A stretch of DNA of 64,000 bases from assembly GCF_900110165.1 (NCBI RefSeq), contig NZ_FOCQ01000002.1:62001-126000 (forward strand), in the 5' to 3' direction. Made by a program: the position numbers and the translations under genes. Positions 29,854-38,258 of the stretch are shown here, piece after piece. How positions within the stretch are numbered: position 1 is the stretch's first letter; every line of letters starts with the position of its first letter. Below the pieces are notes generated by a model, which saw nothing but the letters and a program-made list of their open reading frames with translations, searched no databases and was not told where the DNA came from. Source of the DNA: Lihuaxuella thermophila (GTDB lineage: Bacteria > Bacillota > Bacilli > Thermoactinomycetales > Thermoactinomycetaceae).

Positions 29854-30483
29854 CTATTTCGTTCCGAAGAGACGATCTCCTGCATCTCCCAGGCCGGGAA
29901 CAATATAACTTTTTTCATTCAGCTTCTCATCCACGGCCGCGACATAGATGTCGACATCACTATGATCCTTTTGCACCCGTTCGATCCCTTCCGGTGCGGC
30001 GATCAAGCACATCAGTTTGATGTTTTTGGCTCCCATCTCTTTGAGAATGCGAATCGCCTCAGCAGCCGAGCCCCCGGTCGCGAGCATGGGATCGATCACG
30101 ATCAGGTCGCGCTCGCCGATGTCGCTGGGCATTTTTGAGTAATATTGCACCGGTTCCAGGGTCTCAGGATCGCGGTACAGTCCGATATGCCCGACTTTGG
30201 CGGTGGGGATCAGCTTTAAAATCCCGTCCACCATGCCGAGTCCGGCACGCAAAATCGGCACGAGCCCCAGTTTTTTTCCTTCGAGCACTTTGCATTTAGC
30301 CGTAGCTACCGGCGTTTCCACCGTCACGTCCCTGAGCGGCATGTCTCTTGTAATTTCATAAGCCATCAGCGCCGCCACTTCGTCGACCAGCTCGCGGAAC
30401 TCTTTCGTTCCCGTGTTTTTGTCCCGTATGTACGTCAGTTTGTGCTGAATGAGCGGATGGTCAAATACGTATACATTGGACAC
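29854..30483 (-). CDS. upp: Uracil phosphoribosyltransferase
   Basis: 209 residues from GTG 30483, which has GAGAGGTG upstream and gives the same length as the Bacillus enzyme; a GTG at 30492 is an alternative. It converts uracil and PRPP to UMP in pyrimidine salvage. Conserved parts are [33 protein letters not shown], the PRPP loop [13 protein letters not shown] and the C-terminal [17 protein letters not shown]. Position between glyA and the atp operon is as in Bacillus. Confidence 0.97.
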   Translation of the reverse strand: MSNVYVFDHPLIQHKLTYIRDKNTGTKEFRELVDEVAALMAYEITRDMPLRDVTVETPVATAKCKVLEGKKLGLVPILRAGLGMVDGILKLIPTAKVGHIGLYRDPETLEPVQYYSKMPSDIGERDLIVIDPMLATGGSAAEAIRILKEMGAKNIKLMCLIAAPEGIERVQKDHSDVDIYVAAVDEKLNEKSYIVPGLGDAGDRLFGTK

Positions 30484-30642
30484 AACCTTCACCTCTCATC
30501 TGTTTTGTTTTCCAATTTTTTATCAGCTTATCCAAATGATATATAACCATATAACTGATGAGTGTACAAGCTTTGCAATGAATTATTCCCGCGGCCGTTC
30601 TCGATCTCCGGGAAATGCGGATATACTCAGGAACCCTTTTTT

Positions 30643-30682
30643 CAAAAAATGGCCGCTATACCGCTTCAGGTACAGCAGCCAT
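30643..30682 (-). terminator. Strong terminator after glyA
   Basis: Two 14-base arms (ATGGCTGCTGTACC and GGTATAGCGGCCAT) pair completely, counting two G-U wobbles, over the loop TGAAGC, and a run of T follows on the minus strand. It begins 14 bases past the glyA stop, so upp has a separate promoter. Confidence 0.93.
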
Positions 30683-30696
30683 CCACCGCTTTACGC

Positions 30697-31944
30697 TTAT
30701 ATTTTCATCCCCGGGTAAAGAGGGTATTTTTCCGTCAACACCGCTACCCGGTTGCGCGCTTCCTGTTTGGCTTTTTCATCTTCCGGGTTTTTGAGGACAA
30801 GCGCCATGATGTCGGCGATTTCATCCATCGCGGCCAGATCCATGCCGCGGCTGGTGACGGCGGCCGTTCCGATCCGGATTCCGCTGGTGACGAACGGGCT
30901 TTCAGGGTCAAACGGAATGGCGTTTTTATTGGTGGTGATGCCCACTTCGTCCAGCAGATGCTCGGCCACTTTCCCCGTCAGGTTGAAATTGCGCACATCG
31001 ATGAGAATCAAGTGGTTGTCCGTTCCGCCGGAAATCAGGTTAAAACCGTGTTCTTTCAGCCTTTCAGCCAAACGGGCGGCATTGTCCACAATTTGCTGCG
31101 AGTAAGCTTTAAACTCATCTGAGAGCGCTTCTCCAAGCGCGACCGCTTTGGCTGCGATGATATGCATCAACGGGCCGCCCTGGATGCCGGGGAACACGGA
31201 TTTATCGATCGCTTTGGCATATTTCTCCTTGCACAGGATCATTCCCCCGCGCGGACCGCGAAGGGTTTTGTGGGTGGTGGTGGTCACAAAATCCGCATAA
31301 GGGACCGGGTTTGGATGATGGCCGGTTGCGACCAGTCCGGCGATATGGGCCATATCCACCATCAGCAGGCAGCCAGCTTCATCCGCGATCTCCCGCAGCC
31401 GGGCAAAGTCGATGACCCGGGGGTATGCGCTGGCGCCCGCCACCAACAATTTCGGTTTGTGCTCAAGGGCCAATTTGCGAACTTCCTCATAGTCGATGCG
31501 GTGGGTTTCCGGATCGACTCCGTAAGCGACGAAGTTATACTGTTTGCCGGAGAAGTTGACCGGACTCCCGTGAGTCAGGTGTCCGCCGTGAGCCAGGTTC
31601 ATTCCCAACACGGTGTCTCCGGGTTCGAGCACGGTAAAATAAACTGCCATATTGGCCTGGGCTCCGGAGTGGGGCTGGACGTTGGCATGTTCTGCACCAA
31701 ACAGTTTTTTGGCCCGTTCCCTCGCCAGGTTTTCCGCCACATCTACATATTCACAGCCGCCATAGTAACGTTTTCCGGGATAACCTTCCGCATACTTATT
31801 GGTGAGTACGGTTCCCATGGCTTCGAGCACGGCTTCGCTGACAAAGTTCTCCGAAGCGATCAGCTCGATATTGTTCCGTTGGCGTTGAAGTTCTGCAGCA
31901 ATCGCTTCCGCCACTTGCGGGTCTTTTGCTCTGAGTTGTTCCAC
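30697..31944 (-). CDS. glyA: Serine hydroxymethyltransferase
   Basis: 415 residues. This PLP enzyme interconverts serine and glycine while charging tetrahydrofolate with a one-carbon unit. The PLP lysine lies in [36 protein letters not shown] and [15 protein letters not shown] are standard. The GTG start at 31944 has GGGGGAAAA upstream. It follows ywlG and precedes upp, as in Bacillus. Confidence 0.98.
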   Translation of the reverse strand: MEQLRAKDPQVAEAIAAELQRQRNNIELIASENFVSEAVLEAMGTVLTNKYAEGYPGKRYYGGCEYVDVAENLARERAKKLFGAEHANVQPHSGAQANMAVYFTVLEPGDTVLGMNLAHGGHLTHGSPVNFSGKQYNFVAYGVDPETHRIDYEEVRKLALEHKPKLLVAGASAYPRVIDFARLREIADEAGCLLMVDMAHIAGLVATGHHPNPVPYADFVTTTTHKTLRGPRGGMILCKEKYAKAIDKSVFPGIQGGPLMHIIAAKAVALGEALSDEFKAYSQQIVDNAARLAERLKEHGFNLISGGTDNHLILIDVRNFNLTGKVAEHLLDEVGITTNKNAIPFDPESPFVTSGIRIGTAAVTSRGMDLAAMDEIADIMALVLKNPEDEKAKQEARNRVAVLTEKYPLYPGMKI

Positions 31945-31999
31945 ACCATTTTCCCCCTTTATTCAATCCGCTTTTCCTATTCTACCAAAGGAGTCCCGT

Positions 32000-32557
32000 T
32001 CAGGAGAGATAAATTTCGTAAACGGCCCTGGCACCGCCGATCAATTTGGGCCGGGTTTTGGCCATAGTTACATGGGCTTCCCCCACTTTTTTCTGCACTG
32101 GGCGAACCGGAACTGCGACCGGCTTTAAATGCATGCCGATCAATGTATCCCCGATATCGATTCCGGCATCTGCCTGAATCTGTTCCACCAGGACGGCATC
32201 CTTCAAGTGACGAAACGCGTAAGCGGCCATCGCGCCTCCCGCCTGGGGAACAGGGACCGCGCTCACCTCCGGCCAGCCGAATTTTTCGGCGGTTTCTCTT
32301 TCCACCACTAATGCCCGGTTTAAATGTTCGCAACATTGAAAGGCGAGATGGAATCCATGCCCTCGCTGGACTTGAATGATGGCTTCAAACAGCGCGGAAG
32401 CGATCCTGTCACTGCCGCTGGTACCGATCCGTTTCCCGGCGACTTCACTGGTGCTCACTCCAAATACCAGTACATGCTTGTCCGATAGCGGCATCTCGGC
32501 GAGCAGTTCTTCGATGACTGATTTCATTTCTGTCTGGATCTGCCCGTTGTCAATCAC
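32000..32557 (-). CDS. YwlG-like protein (TIGR01440 family)
   Basis: 185 residues, matching the conserved hypothetical family TIGR01440/YwlG of Firmicutes. Recognisable stretches are VLVFGVSTSEVAGKRIGTSGS, FHLAFQCCEHLNRALV and GAMAAYAF. Its GTG start overlaps the rpiB stop by four bases, so the two are translated together. The biochemical function is unknown to me. The gene order rpiB-ywlG-glyA is the same as in Bacillus. Confidence 0.88.
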   Translation of the reverse strand: MIDNGQIQTEMKSVIEELLAEMPLSDKHVLVFGVSTSEVAGKRIGTSGSDRIASALFEAIIQVQRGHGFHLAFQCCEHLNRALVVERETAEKFGWPEVSAVPVPQAGGAMAAYAFRHLKDAVLVEQIQADAGIDIGDTLIGMHLKPVAVPVRPVQKKVGEAHVTMAKTRPKLIGGARAVYEIYLS

Positions 32558-33003
32558 TTTTCTCCGCTTCCTTCCAGCTGATGAATTTTCTCGACGCGCC
32601 GGGCATGTCGGCCGCCCGCGAACTCCGCGGTCAACCAGGTGCGAACGATCGATTTGGCTAAATCGGGACCGACGACGCGTTCCCCCAGTGCCAGGATGTT
32701 GGCATTGTTGTGCTCACGGCTCATGCGCGCAGAAAACTCATCGCTCACCACCGCACAGCGGATTCCTTTCACTTTGTTGGCAGAAATGGACATCCCGATT
32801 CCGGTGCCGCATATTAAAATGCCCAGGTCAAACTCCCCGCTGGCCACCCTTTCCGCCACCGGTTTGGCATAGTCCGGATAGTCGACCGAGCTTTCGCAAT
32901 CACATCCCACATCGTCAAATTCAATGTTCATCTCTTGCAGCAAGGTTTTAATCTCTTGCTTTAAGCGGATTCCCCCGTGGTCCGACCCAAGTAATACTCT
33001 CAT
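32554..33003 (-). CDS. rpiB: Ribose-5-phosphate isomerase B
   Basis: 149 residues from ATG 33003, with AGGAGG eight bases upstream. It belongs to the RpiB/LacAB family, which interconverts ribose 5-phosphate and ribulose 5-phosphate. Visible features are VLLGSDHGGIRLK, the catalytic Cys65 in ILICGTGIGMSISANKV and the phosphate-binding SREHNNANILALG. In Bacillus ywlF (rpiB) directly follows ywlE; here about 900 bases of dispersed repeat separate them. Confidence 0.95.
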   Translation of the reverse strand: MRVLLGSDHGGIRLKQEIKTLLQEMNIEFDDVGCDCESSVDYPDYAKPVAERVASGEFDLGILICGTGIGMSISANKVKGIRCAVVSDEFSARMSREHNNANILALGERVVGPDLAKSIVRTWLTAEFAGGRHARRVEKIHQLEGSGEK

Positions 33004-33190
33004 CACACTTGCCTCCTGTTCTCATCTTCGCTTCCAGTATACCTGCTTTGTCTGTAAAGAGGCCAAGGAAAACATTTGAAGTTATTCGATTTTGTGAAAG
33101 GGGGCTGAGTAGCAGCGTTCTTGTGATTTTACTTGCAAGATGGTTAAGTCCACTTTCGTCTCCGGGTGTACCGCGAAACAGACACACATG

Positions 33191-33885
33191 TTTGCTATAA
33201 AAGGGTGCTGGGTAAGCGGGCGTTTCTGTGATTGTGCTGCCGGGAGGTTGTCCGTGTTGGTGTTCATACTCTTGAGGCCCTCAGGAAGCAATGCGGGTTG
33301 TGACAAGAATTTTTTCTATGTTTGTGCTTCCGGGGCGGTCGGCCGTGTGGGTCTCCGTGCTCTTGAGGCCGGCGAGGAAGTAGAAACCGGCCGCTCCGGC
33401 CCCTCACTACGGGCGCGGATCAAACTCGCTGTCGCTCAAACAGGTGATCCGCTCCCTCCCTTCGCTCGGGGCCTCCGCTGGGGACGGCCTCAAAGGCACT
33501 TCGTCCAATCACGGCCTCCCTGCACGATTTTGCATTTCATCTCTAGGTTGTCGACTGTCGATGGGTGATTTTGAGAAACTGATAGTCAGACACGATGGAG
33601 CGGAGGAATTTGTTTTCCGGCGGAGCGACTCTGCCGCTGCACTCACGCGGAAACGGAAAACAAATTCCGGAGCGGGCTTTCATCCAGAGTTCTGCAACCT
33701 TTCGTGGATTCGTTTCTTTGTCAATCTTGATATGCCAGAATCATTTTTGCGACGAGCGACTCTGCCACTGCATCGGAACGGAGTCGGAAAAACGATTTCG
33801 GAGCGGGCAAAACAGGCCCTCTTTCACACTGCAACACTGCATTGGAGGCGAACACAAATTCCGGAACGGACTTCGATCTCCGGAT
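33191..33885 (+). repeat. Dispersed repeat locus C (partial M1, full M1, M2-M2)
   Basis: This fills most of the gap between ywlE and rpiB. In plus orientation it has a partial M1 (33191-33288), the best M1 (33317-33531), and a tandem pair of M2 modules (33591-33700 and 33745-33850) with a short third piece to 33885. M1 contains a hairpin with arms GCGGATCA (33415-33422) and TGATCCGC (33445-33452). The first M2 has arms GGAATTTGTTTTCCG (33605-33619) and CGGAAAACAAATTCC (33654-33668). The M2 pair matches locus B nearly end to end. No transposase or gene is present. Confidence 0.88.
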
Positions 33886-33899
33886 TCTGCTGACACAAT

Positions 33900-34559
33900 C
33901 TAAAACCGTTTTTCCCTTTTCCACCTTTGGACGATTTTGCGGATGGCCTTCTCCAGCTCATCCGCACACTGGCGATACACGTCCACCGACCCGCCGAACG
34001 GGTCGCTGATATCGGGATCAGACGAGCTTTCGTCCATTTTCTTCAGCAGTTTCTTGCGCTCCTTCAGGAGTGGCTCCACCTCTTGACGCAGAGCTTGTTC
34101 CGCTTCTTCAGGCCATGGATCTTCCGCTCTCAGGGAAAACCGGGCCTGGATCTCCGCCCTCTTCGCCTCCAGTTCCGTGTCCAGCCGGTCAAGCTTGCGG
34201 AGAAGCGCTTCCTTTTCCGGATCAAGATCGGCATACTCTTTCAAGGTGTAGACTTTCTCCATGCTGTCCGGGAAATCGTGGATCATAAAGTGTTTATGCG
34301 TCCGTGTCATGGTCAGGATCAGGTCTGCCCAGTCAACCAGTTCCGGTTCGATCAACCGTGAACGATGCGAATGCCGTATCCCTTTTTCCCCCAGTACTTG
34401 CAATGCCTGTTTGGAAGCCGGCGAGCCGTTCATTGCCGACACACCCGCAGAGCGAACTTCTATTTCCAGCTCTTCGTCCTGCGCGATCTTCCTCAAAATC
34501 GCCTCTGCCATGGGGCTGCGGCAAGTGTTCCCCGTACAGACAAATAAAATTCGCAACAT
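33900..34559 (-). CDS. ywlE: Low-molecular-weight phosphatase, YwlE-like, with an insertion
   Basis: 219 residues from ATG 34559, with GAGGGGAG upstream. The P-loop is C8-TGNTCR-S15 and the general acid Asp186 lies in SDPFGGSVDVYRQC. Thr12 within the P-loop is the residue linked to arginine-phosphate preference in YwlE, so a protein-arginine phosphatase reversing McsB is likely. Residues about 111-182 are an extra charged helical stretch between YTLKEYA and DPFGG (for example LLRKLDRLDTELEAKRAEIQ). Bacillus YwlE is about 150 residues and lacks it. The insertion is in frame and does not disrupt the catalytic residues. The gene is in its usual place between mntP and rpiB, but a ZIP gene lies between mntP and ywlE. 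Confidence 0.88.
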   Translation of the reverse strand: MLRILFVCTGNTCRSPMAEAILRKIAQDEELEIEVRSAGVSAMNGSPASKQALQVLGEKGIRHSHRSRLIEPELVDWADLILTMTRTHKHFMIHDFPDSMEKVYTLKEYADLDPEKEALLRKLDRLDTELEAKRAEIQARFSLRAEDPWPEEAEQALRQEVEPLLKERKKLLKKMDESSSDPDISDPFGGSVDVYRQCADELEKAIRKIVQRWKREKRF

Positions 34560-34592
34560 AACCGCTCCCCTCATTTCTTCTCTTCTTAAGTA

Positions 34593-35321
34593 TCAGTGGA
34601 ACAGATGAATGATATACATCAACAAAATCCCTGTCCCGGTACCGATACAAGCCATGATCTTATCCAGGCCAAATGCTCGGGGGCAAATTTCGCAAACCAC
34701 GACCCAGATCATCGTCGAAGCGGCAAAAACCAGACCGGCGGAAAGGATATCGGGCGAGCCGGTCAAGTAGCGGATTCCCAACCAGGCTCCGGCCGGCAGT
34801 GCCGCACCGCACAGAAGTCCAACTATTCCGATGACGAGCGGATGACGCCTTGCAGCGATGAGCGGCGCCGCCAGCCCGATCCCCTCCGGAATGTTATGGA
34901 TCGCCATGGCGATGGCGAGGATATGCCCCATATCCGGATCCATCCTGTACCCGATTCCCATTGCCGCCCCTTCCGGAGCATTATGCAAAGCTACGGCGAT
35001 CGCGAGGAAAAAGGCGAGTCTGTCAAACCGGGAGGATTCCTCTTTACTTCCTACTTTACTGAAAGGAATCTGCCGGAGCAATAGCATGAAGAGAACCGCC
35101 GCGCCCATGCCGACCGAGAGATGGAAGGCTCCCCCGTAAACAAAAGCCGGAGGGAGCAGAGCGAAATAAGAGACGATCAGCATCACTCCCGCAGACAACC
35201 CCAGAGAAAAGGCGATGATCCTTTTTGTCAGGGAGAAACATAATAGCAGAATCGCCCCCAAAAAAGTGAAAGATCCGGTCAAGGCACTGTAAACGATAGC
35301 TTCTTTCGCTTCTGTCACCAT
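34593..35321 (-). CDS. ZIP-family metal transporter
   Basis: 242 residues with about eight membrane helices. The two metal-binding signatures of the ZIP family are present: HNAPEG and HNIPEG in helices 4 and 5. Such proteins import zinc or other divalent metals across the cytoplasmic membrane. The CDS starts seven bases inside the end of mntP, so the pair is translationally coupled; an importer of the ZIP type beside a manganese exporter suggests metal homeostasis. Substrate cannot be decided from sequence. Confidence 0.88.
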   Translation of the reverse strand: MVTEAKEAIVYSALTGSFTFLGAILLLCFSLTKRIIAFSLGLSAGVMLIVSYFALLPPAFVYGGAFHLSVGMGAAVLFMLLLRQIPFSKVGSKEESSRFDRLAFFLAIAVALHNAPEGAAMGIGYRMDPDMGHILAIAMAIHNIPEGIGLAAPLIAARRHPLVIGIVGLLCGAALPAGAWLGIRYLTGSPDILSAGLVFAASTMIWVVVCEICPRAFGLDKIMACIGTGTGILLMYIIHLFH

Positions 35322-35878
35322 AAAAACTTACTCCCCAACAAAAGTAAAATAAATCCGCCTAACGCTTCCCCGTAGTTTCCGAGCCAGTCCCCCACAAATC
35401 TCCCCAGATAAAGTCCGGTTGCCGCCATCAAAGCACCCGCGCACCCGAACATCAAAACCGCCAGAAGAAGATCCGCTTCAAACAGTCCCAGGCTGAGTCC
35501 CGCCGACAGAGAATCGAGACTCACACTTAAAGAAAAAAGTTGAATACCAATGAATGAATTCACGTTGAATGTCTTCAGTTCTTTTTCACCTTTTACTACT
35601 TGAAACAACATATTGGCCCCCAAAAAACACAGGAGTCCCCCTCCAACCATTGCCGCTATGTCCTTCATCACCACACTCAGATACTTTCCCATCATCATCC
35701 CGGCCAGGGGCATCATGACATGGAAAAAACCGATAGACATGCTCAACCAGGCCACTTTGCGCTTAGAGAGCCGTTTCATCCCCAGCCCGATCCCGAGCGA
35801 AAACGCATCCATCCCCAATGCGACGGCGATCATTGAGAGTGTGAGCACCTGTCCCCACTCAGGCAAGGTAAACTCCAT
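35315..35878 (-). CDS. mntP: Manganese efflux pump MntP
   Basis: 187 residues from ATG 35878, with AGGAGGAAG upstream; a frame continues to 36001 through the leader without similarity. Six membrane helices with the internal repeat of the family are seen, each with a conserved acidic residue (ALGMDAFSLGIGLGM and SVSLDSLSAGLSLGL). It exports Mn2+ from the cytoplasm. In Bacillus the orthologue ywlD follows ywlC (tsaC); here an inserted arsR-remnant/AHSA1 pair separates them. A terminator-like leader hairpin precedes it. Confidence 0.92.
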   Translation of the reverse strand: MEFTLPEWGQVLTLSMIAVALGMDAFSLGIGLGMKRLSKRKVAWLSMSIGFFHVMMPLAGMMMGKYLSVVMKDIAAMVGGGLLCFLGANMLFQVVKGEKELKTFNVNSFIGIQLFSLSVSLDSLSAGLSLGLFEADLLLAVLMFGCAGALMAATGLYLGRFVGDWLGNYGEALGGFILLLLGSKFLW

Positions 35879-35929
35879 CCCGCTTCCTCCTGTCGAACCA
35901 TGCTTGTCACATGGTATGCCTCGTCCACA

Positions 35930-35995
35930 CAAAAAAGAACCAGGTTTATCAAACCTGGTGAGATTATGACCCATAACCGGGATGGAGCACATCCC
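35930..35995 (-). promoter_or_regulatory. Hairpin leader upstream of mntP, possible attenuator
   Basis: On the minus strand a hairpin GGGATG/CATCCC (35979-35995) is followed by a second, terminator-like one: ACCAGGTTT and AAACCTGGT around GAT (35939-35959), then TCTTTTTTG. The terminator ends about 55 bases before the mntP ATG. No minus-strand gene lies upstream until tsaC at 37038, which has its own hairpin. I do not see the known manganese (yybP-ykoY) riboswitch motif. It may be an attenuator, or an old terminator left over from an earlier arrangement. Confidence 0.5.
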
Positions 35996-36062
35996 AACCA
36001 TAATACATTCAATTAAGGGAATATTCTCTAATTGGTATATTTAAAAAAAGGAGAAATGATTG

Positions 36063-36419
36063 ATGGAGGTGAAAGTATCTACTTTGCGAGCTCTGGCTGA
36101 ACCCAACCGATGGCAGATGGTTGACTCCTTCGTGATCGTCCCCTAACGGTCGGGGAGATGGCTGACCGGCTTCTGTTCCGTCATCCACAGGTGTCCAAAC
36201 ATTTGAAGATCCAGAACGAAGCGGGAATTGTCGAAGTGCGCCCTGATCCAGGCGACGCAGTTACCGGCTGCGTCCGGAGCCACGCCAATCATTGGACGAA
36301 TGGCTGAAGTTATTCCGCTACATGCGGGACAACGATCGGATCGGTTTGACGACGATTTAAAAGAACGGAAGGTAGGAAAGGTATCGGTTCCTTCCCAAAA
36401 CAAGGAGGATTTTCCATGA
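36063..36419 (+). pseudogene. Decayed ArsR-family regulator
   Basis: It starts with a good ribosome site (AAGGAG) and MEVKVSTLRALAEPNRWQMV, the N-terminus of an ArsR winged-helix regulator, but the first frame stops at about 36146. The second frame continues the homology with RPLTVGEMADRLLFRHPQVSKHLKIQNEAGIVEVRP, the recognition-helix region. A third frame gives YRLRPEPRQSLDEWLKLFRY and a fourth gives DRFDDDLKERK up to a stop that overlaps the next gene start. So at least three frameshifts are present. ArsR-AHSA1 pairs are common operons, and this was one; the regulator is now non-functional. Confidence 0.88.
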
Positions 36420-36922
36420 CCAGTATTCAAAATCAAGGGTTGTTGCTTACCCGCGTCTTCGATGCCCCGCGTGAACTTGTATTTAAGGTTTGGACGGATC
36501 CCGGGCACTTCGGGAAATGGTGGGGACCGAAAGGTTTTTCGATCCATATCGTTACAATGGATGTGCATCCCGGCGGCATGTTTCTGGGCTGCCAGAAAAC
36601 TCCCGATGGAAATCAAGTCATGTGGGGCAACTTTATTTACCGGGAAGTAAATCCTCCGGAAAAACTGGTGTTTGTCCAGTCCTTTTCGGACGAAGAAGGC
36701 AATCCGGTTCGAGCCTCGTTCCATCCAAACTGGCCACTTGAGATTCTCAATATCCTGACGCTCGAAGAAAACGACAACAAAACCATTCTTACACTTGAAG
36801 GTTTCCCGCTGAACGCGTCTGAAGCGGAGAAAGCGGCTTATGAGGCCATGAAGCCTATGCTCAAACAGGGCTTTGGCGGTACTTTCGACCAGCTCGCCGA
36901 GTACCTGGCAAACCAGCAATAA
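36416..36922 (+). CDS. SRPBCC/AHSA1-domain protein
   Basis: 168 residues forming a START/Bet v1-like fold of the AHSA1 (activator of Hsp90 ATPase) group. Typical signatures are TRVFDAPRELVFKVWTDPGHFGKWWGPKGF and a C-terminal GFGGTFDQLAEYLA. Members bind hydrophobic small ligands; the real ligand is unknown. The ATG overlaps the stop of the decayed arsR frame by four bases, and AAGGAGG precedes it, so it can still be translated if the leader is transcribed. Without its regulator it may be constitutive. Confidence 0.88.
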   Translation: MTSIQNQGLLLTRVFDAPRELVFKVWTDPGHFGKWWGPKGFSIHIVTMDVHPGGMFLGCQKTPDGNQVMWGNFIYREVNPPEKLVFVQSFSDEEGNPVRASFHPNWPLEILNILTLEENDNKTILTLEGFPLNASEAEKAAYEAMKPMLKQGFGGTFDQLAEYLANQQ

Positions 36923-36970
36923 TGGCCGCCCATTGAGCTGAAAGAAATCGATTGATTGGAAAAGGCGTCG

Positions 36971-37007
36971 GTTAAGGCTGTTGACAAAGAAGGTCAACAG
37001 CCTTAAC
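36971..37007. terminator. Bidirectional hairpin between convergent genes
   Basis: GTTAAGGCTGTTGAC and GTCAACAGCCTTAAC form a perfect 15-base-pair stem over AAAGAAG. It lies between the AHSA1 gene and tsaC, which converge. Neither side has a proper U-tract, so it may act by another route or only stabilise the 3-prime ends. Confidence 0.65.
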
Positions 37008-37037
37008 GACTTAACCAGGTTTGACAGATTTGGCTCT

Positions 37038-38105
37038 TCATACGCGAATCACTTTCCCATCCGCCGCTTTGCGAAGCCGGTTCATGACCGAATAAAAAAT
37101 CCCCTTTTCCGGAAATGCTTCCGCCAGGATGAAATCCACCCCCCTGGCATCAAATGTGCGCAATGCCTGATACAATCCCCGGGCCACGCTGAGCGGATCC
37201 GATCTGCGCCCGCAAGGAATCACGACATCTGCATGGAACTTGTCCGCATGTTCTTCCGTCGTTAAGATTCCCACTTTCCTCCCCCGGCGCATCGCATCGG
37301 CTCCCAGTTCCCGGATCCGGGCAAGCACATGCTCCTCTTGCCCCTCCACCAGCCACATCTCCGCCTGCGGAGCATAATGGCGGTATTTCATTCCCGGCGA
37401 ACGGGGGACGCTCTCTTCCTGTTTCAAACCGGCATCGATCTCGACATGTCCAACCGCCCGGGTGAGCGCTTCGACGGTAATTCCCCCCGGACGAAGCAGC
37501 ACCGGTATTTCCCCGGTCACATCGACAACCGTCGATTCAACGCCAACCCCTGTTTCCCCGCCATCCAGCAAAATATCCAACCTACCCGCCAGATCATGCC
37601 AGACATGGGCAGCTTCGGTCGGGCTGGGCCGGCCCGATCGGTTCGCACTTGGTGCCGCTACAGGCTCTCCGGCCAGTTGCAACAGAGCCAAGGCGACAGG
37701 ATGGGAGGGCATGCGAACGGCAACGGTGTCGAGCCCGGCCGTGACATTGGCAGCGATATTTCCCTGATGGGGAAGCACCAATGTCAGCGGACCGGGCCAA
37801 AAGGAACGGACCAGTTTCCCGGCCACATCCGGCAATTCACTCACCCAATGACTCAGTTGATCTTTATCTCCGATATGTATGATCAGGGGGTTGTCCGATG
37901 GACGTCCCTTGGCGGCAAAGATCTGCGCAACCGCTTGTTCGGAGGTGGCTATGGCTCCCAATCCGTAAACCGTTTCGGTGGGAAAAGCGACAAGCCCCCC
38001 CTGTCGCAAGCAATCGGCCGCCCGGATCACTTCCTCCCTGTTTTTGAGCTCATCCGGTTCCATCCCGGCAGGAACTTTCCACCAGCGACTGACTCTCGAT
38101 TCCAC
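37038..38105 (-). CDS. L-threonylcarbamoyladenylate synthase, Sua5 type
   Basis: 355 residues. The N-terminal YrdC domain (about 22-215) includes GGLVAFPTETVYGLG, KGRPSDNPLIIHI, FWPGPLTLVL and PSANRSGRPSPT. The C-terminal Sua5 domain (about 240-355) contains the linker PGMKYRHYAP. It makes threonylcarbamoyl-AMP for the t6A37 modification of tRNAs. It corresponds to ywlC of Bacillus. The GTG start at 38105 has GGGGAATG upstream. A truncated repeat copy lies immediately upstream, so its promoter must be close to or within that repeat. Confidence 0.95.
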   Translation of the reverse strand: MESRVSRWWKVPAGMEPDELKNREEVIRAADCLRQGGLVAFPTETVYGLGAIATSEQAVAQIFAAKGRPSDNPLIIHIGDKDQLSHWVSELPDVAGKLVRSFWPGPLTLVLPHQGNIAANVTAGLDTVAVRMPSHPVALALLQLAGEPVAAPSANRSGRPSPTEAAHVWHDLAGRLDILLDGGETGVGVESTVVDVTGEIPVLLRPGGITVEALTRAVGHVEIDAGLKQEESVPRSPGMKYRHYAPQAEMWLVEGQEEHVLARIRELGADAMRRGRKVGILTTEEHADKFHADVVIPCGRRSDPLSVARGLYQALRTFDARGVDFILAEAFPEKGIFYSVMNRLRKAADGKVIRV

Positions 38106-38131
38106 TCCACATTCCCCTTTTCTGTGAAGAT

Positions 38132-38211
38132 GCTTCTGCGATTGTTTTCCCGGGGCGGTCGGCCGTGTCGGTTCTCCGTACTCTTGAAAACCAGCCGCTC
38201 CGGCAGTGACC
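38132..38211 (+). repeat. Dispersed repeat locus D (5-prime part of M1)
   Basis: Between the GNAT gene and tsaC, about 80 bases match the start of module M1: CCCGGGGCGGTCGGCCGTGT, then TTCTCCGTACTCTTGAAAAC and CAGCCGCTCCGGC. The later hairpin portion is missing. It is antisense to the tsaC transcript and lies within 30 bases of its start codon. Confidence 0.7.
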
Positions 38212-38258
38212 GTTGATGTTGTTCAGATATCATACCACAAAAAAGGGGACGGTTTCCT

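Noticed and set aside
33444-33903. Open frames through repeat C that look like short proteins
   Set aside because: They arise from the palindromic GC-rich repeats, have no ribosome site and no family similarity.
35879-36062. Manganese (yybP-ykoY) riboswitch before mntP
   Set aside because: The conserved core sequences of that riboswitch are not present; only generic hairpins are seen.
36143-36997. Minus-strand frame of 284 codons opposite the AHSA1 gene
   Set aside because: It is the antisense of a well-supported gene and of the arsR remnant; no motif or start signal supports it.
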